64,000 nt of DNA from Aerococcus sp. (GTDB lineage: Bacteria > Bacillota > Bacilli > Lactobacillales > Aerococcaceae). The translations under genes and the position numbers were made by a program. The stretch spans positions 176,540 to 240,539 of the forward strand of contig JAUMZE010000002.1 in NCBI GenBank assembly GCA_030528285.1, read 5' to 3'. The notes beneath the pieces were generated by a model. It made no database searches. It had not been told where the DNA came from and saw nothing but the letters and a program-made list of their open reading frames with translations. The number at the start of each line of letters is the position of its first letter. Within the stretch, counting starts at the first letter, position 1. This document shows positions 62,343-64,000 of the stretch, piece after piece.

Positions 62343-62603
62343 ATGAAAGGAATTTCGATCATTGATAATGAACCGCATGTCGTGATTCCACTGAAGAATA
62401 TCAATGAACTAAGAGGATTAATGAATAATGATTTGCTGACGCTCACAGAACTCTGTGAACAGATTCTGCATGTGAACCGTCAAACGGCTAATGATAACTG
62501 GGTGTACCGTCCAGACTTCCCACATGTAAAGATCCACGGGCGTCGCTACTATCCACGTCAAACCGTGAATGACTATCTCGACCGACTCTCTAAAGGATAT
62601 TAA
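62343..62603 (+). CDS. Excisionase-like DNA-binding protein
   Basis: 86 residues from ATG 62343 (GTG 62340 is also in frame). LLTLTELCEQILHVNRQTAN and HVKIHGRRYYPRQTVNDYLD form a winged-helix pattern like excisionases and phage HTH_17 proteins. AAGGAGGGG lies ahead. Candidate Xis partner of the integrase. Confidence 0.6.
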   Translation: MKGISIIDNEPHVVIPLKNINELRGLMNNDLLTLTELCEQILHVNRQTANDNWVYRPDFPHVKIHGRRYYPRQTVNDYLDRLSKGY

Positions 62604-62624
62604 CGATGCTTGGCAGCAGTGAAC
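62604..62624 (+). repeat. 21-bp direct repeat, copy 2
   Basis: CTTGGCAGCAGTGAAC preceded by CGATG, immediately after the excisionase-like gene; same orientation as copy 1, 2.5 kb away. Confidence 0.75.
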
Positions 62625-62640
62625 GAGAGGGGGGAGAGAA

Positions 62641-62838
62641 ATGACCATTGGACAAGTCATAGAAGAGAAATTGAAAGAACGTGGGATGACTGCTAATCAG
62701 TTAGCAGTGAAAAGTAACCTCTATCCACGAACGATCTATCAATTAGTGAATAGGGAGGCGACCAATCCCACTCTGCACACCGCTTTTAAGATTGCGGACG
62801 CATTAGGAATCGATGTCAACGAGTTTAGAGATAAATAG
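62641..62838 (+). CDS. Small XRE-family HTH protein
   Basis: 65 residues, essentially one HTH: EEKLKERGMTANQLAVKSNL and AFKIADALGIDVNEFRDK. GAGGGGGGAG precedes the ATG. Shares the AFK(I/L)AD(A/V)LGIDVNE(F/L)R tail with the protein at 63138. Confidence 0.82.
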   Translation: MTIGQVIEEKLKERGMTANQLAVKSNLYPRTIYQLVNREATNPTLHTAFKIADALGIDVNEFRDK

Positions 62839-62866
62839 CCACAGCTTTTTGCGGAAGCTATGGCTA
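62836..62866. terminator. Hairpin between convergent genes
   Basis: TAGCCACAGCTT / AAGCTATGGCTA with one mismatch and a 7-base loop. No clear T-run. Confidence 0.5.
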
Positions 62867-62875
62867 CGGTTAAAA

Positions 62876-63043
62876 CTATAGTGGTTTCCACTTGTGCCCA
62901 GCCTTTTGAGTTGGTGGTAAGCGGTCGCCCTGATCAATTGTTGCTTGACGAGGCTTAGGAACTTTTCCGCCTTTTGGACCGACTTCAGTATATGTTCCTT
63001 TAGGCTTATTGTCCTGGCCTGGTTTGTACAACTTCTTTCTCAT
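62876..63043 (-). CDS. YjzC-like small protein, opposite strand to the element's genes
   Basis: 55 residues on the minus strand, MRKKLYKPGQDNKPKGTYTE..., ending QKAGHKWKPL. The pattern YKPGQ-x-x-PxGxYxEVGPKGG and GDRLPPT...W matches the YjzC family, which is short and of unknown function. AAGGAGGTG is perfectly placed ahead of ATG 63043. It is the only leftward gene inside the rightward block, so it is an independent cargo or moron-like gene. Confidence 0.78.
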   Translation of the reverse strand: MRKKLYKPGQDNKPKGTYTEVGPKGGKVPKPRQATIDQGDRLPPTQKAGHKWKPL

Positions 63044-63137
63044 TTGATTCACCTCCTTAAGAGTTACTTAAATTATAGAGGTGATTTCATTAAATATCAA
63101 TATATAGAATTTTAAAAATTGGGAGGTGACATATGTT

Positions 63138-63338
63138 GTGTTTATAGAACGTATCAAAGAAAAGATGGATGAAAAAGGATATTGCCAAGCTAGTTTGGCT
63201 AGGAAAGTTGGACTAACTCCCGCAGGACTCAGCCATCTACTGAAAGGCGAGACTAAAACAATGCGATTAAGTACCGCCTTCAAATTAGCAGATGTGTTGG
63301 GTATTGATGTGAATGAATTAAGGAGGAATGAATCATGA
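63138..63338 (+). CDS. Small XRE-family HTH protein
   Basis: 66 residues. IERIKEKMDEKGYCQASLAR and VGLTPAGLSHLLKGETKTMR form one HTH. GTG 63138 is chosen because GGAGGTG (63122-63128) is correctly spaced; GTG 63126 overlaps it. Relative of the protein at 62641. Confidence 0.8.
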   Translation: MFIERIKEKMDEKGYCQASLARKVGLTPAGLSHLLKGETKTMRLSTAFKLADVLGIDVNELRRNES

Positions 63339-63937
63339 TGGACTTACGAGAAGAAATTATAAAAGCAGTAGACGATAGAGGTTTAAACAAACTCGATCTC
63401 ATTCAGAAAGCGGGATTGAAGGCAAGTGTGGGCTACAACTTTTTCGATAATAACAAATCAAAGACACCAACAGTGATCAAATTAGCGAAGGCGCTAGGCA
63501 TCGATACGACTCGTTACGATCCGAAAAATATTTACGATCAGTTGGTGGCGCTCATGAATCAAAAAGGCTATTCTCCAAGCAAAATTGCTGAGGAGTCCGG
63601 AGTGAGTGAATATACCTTGGATTACATCCTGCAGGGTCATTATAAAAACATGCACTATCGCATTGCGTTGGACTTCTTGAAGTACTTTGAAAAAATGGAC
63701 GCAAAAAAAGAGCTTCATAAAGAAGAAGCTCCGCAACCCACTATTCATCGTACCACAAAAGAAGAAAATCTGCATCTGTCTCAATCCCTCAATTTGTTGA
63801 GAGTGCTTAATGAAATTATTGATGACCATGTAGAAACAGGTGAAGTCAGCGACCGAGCAGGGATGACGCTTCAAGCTTTGTTAGAACGTGTCATGTTGGA
63901 AACGGCCTTAATTGAGGAGGAGGACTATGGAAAATAA
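63335..63937 (+). CDS. Two-HTH regulatory protein of the element
   Basis: 200 residues. Two XRE-like units: about 1-55 (LNKLDLIQKAGLKASVGYNF, KLAKALGIDTTRYD) and about 65-120 (GYSPSKIAEESGVSEYTLDY). The rest is helical, with a charged C-terminus. AGGAGG is 8 bases ahead of ATG 63335, which overlaps the preceding stop. Fused double-HTH relative of the small ones just before. Confidence 0.75.
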   Translation: MMDLREEIIKAVDDRGLNKLDLIQKAGLKASVGYNFFDNNKSKTPTVIKLAKALGIDTTRYDPKNIYDQLVALMNQKGYSPSKIAEESGVSEYTLDYILQGHYKNMHYRIALDFLKYFEKMDAKKELHKEEAPQPTIHRTTKEENLHLSQSLNLLRVLNEIIDDHVETGEVSDRAGMTLQALLERVMLETALIEEEDYGK

Positions 63938-64000
63938 ATTTGTTCATTTAATCGACGTGTGGACAGGGGAGAAGAAAGCAAGTAAGAGCTTACGAGTGGC
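63927..64000 (+). CDS. Element gene cut by the window end
   Basis: ATG 63927 with GAGGAGGAGG ahead begins MENKFVHLIDVWTGEKKASK and stays open to the window edge. Overlaps the preceding gene by 11 bases. Too short to assign. Confidence 0.6.
   Translation, partial: MENKFVHLIDVWTGEKKASKSLRV

Overview
The window is chromosomal DNA of a low-to-moderate GC Firmicute, almost certainly of the order Lactobacillales. The evidence is the housekeeping block alaS (with a T-box leader) - ireB - ruvX - DUF1292 - mltG - greA, the rpoY-rnjA pair, a biotin ligase without an HTH domain, AGGAGG-type ribosome sites, sigma-A promoters, and an unusual density of sugar phosphotransferase (PTS) operons. Genus cannot be fixed from the sequence alone; Aerococcaceae/Enterococcaceae-like relatives are plausible.

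Layout. (1) 1-5.7 kb: a mannose-class PTS (IIB-IIC-IID-IIA) with a GH13 alpha-glucosidase and an RpiR regulator. (2) 5.7-9.6 kb: an island of related secreted or membrane-anchored proteins and one lipoprotein, with a broken paralogue and a truncated duplicate. (3) 9.7-17.1 kb: OsmC, a LysR remnant, then a divergent RpiR and a probable gluconate-type operon (6-phosphogluconate dehydrogenase, D-2-hydroxyacid dehydrogenase, mannose-class PTS IIC-IID-IIB-IIA, HAD phosphatase). (4) 17.1-23.1 kb: orphan AbrB/MazE-like protein, RecD2 helicase, formate/nitrite channel, zinc-ribbon membrane protein, and a frameshifted nnrE. (5) 23.2-28.5 kb: RpiR and a lactose/cellobiose-class PTS with a 6-phospho-beta-glucosidase and an extra membrane protein. 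(6) 28.5-37.3 kb: deoxynucleoside kinase with a structured leader, NAD(P)-binding protein, alaS block, mltG, greA. (7) 37.3-48.4 kb: a IIC - glycosylasparaginase - M20 peptidase - CutC operon, an orphan IIB, a LytTR/DUF3021 pair, and a BglG/LicR-type regulator heading IIA-IIB-GH1-IIC. (8) 48.5-58.8 kb: zinc alcohol dehydrogenase, a cluster of three broken genes, rnjA/rpoY, birA, two tandem YitT paralogues, a nucleoside hydrolase and an RNA methyltransferase. (9) 58.8-64 kb (runs off the window): the left end of an integrated phage-like or PICI-like element.

How it works together: at least five PTS systems each sit beside a cognate hydrolase and a phosphorylation-linked or SIS-domain regulator, and several of their promoters overlap CcpA-type cre sites, so the window is largely a carbon-source response region. 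The mobile element has a clear switch: leftward integrase and S24-type repressor, a rightward promoter embedded in three operator copies at exact 23-bp spacing, and a fourth copy inside the downstream Cro-like gene. Pseudogenes are frequent (eight candidates: two with only in-frame stops, two with only frameshifts, one with both, and three truncated remnants), which suggests recent genome decay or, for the homopolymer frameshifts, possible sequencing error. No tRNA, rRNA, CRISPR array or complete insertion sequence was seen.
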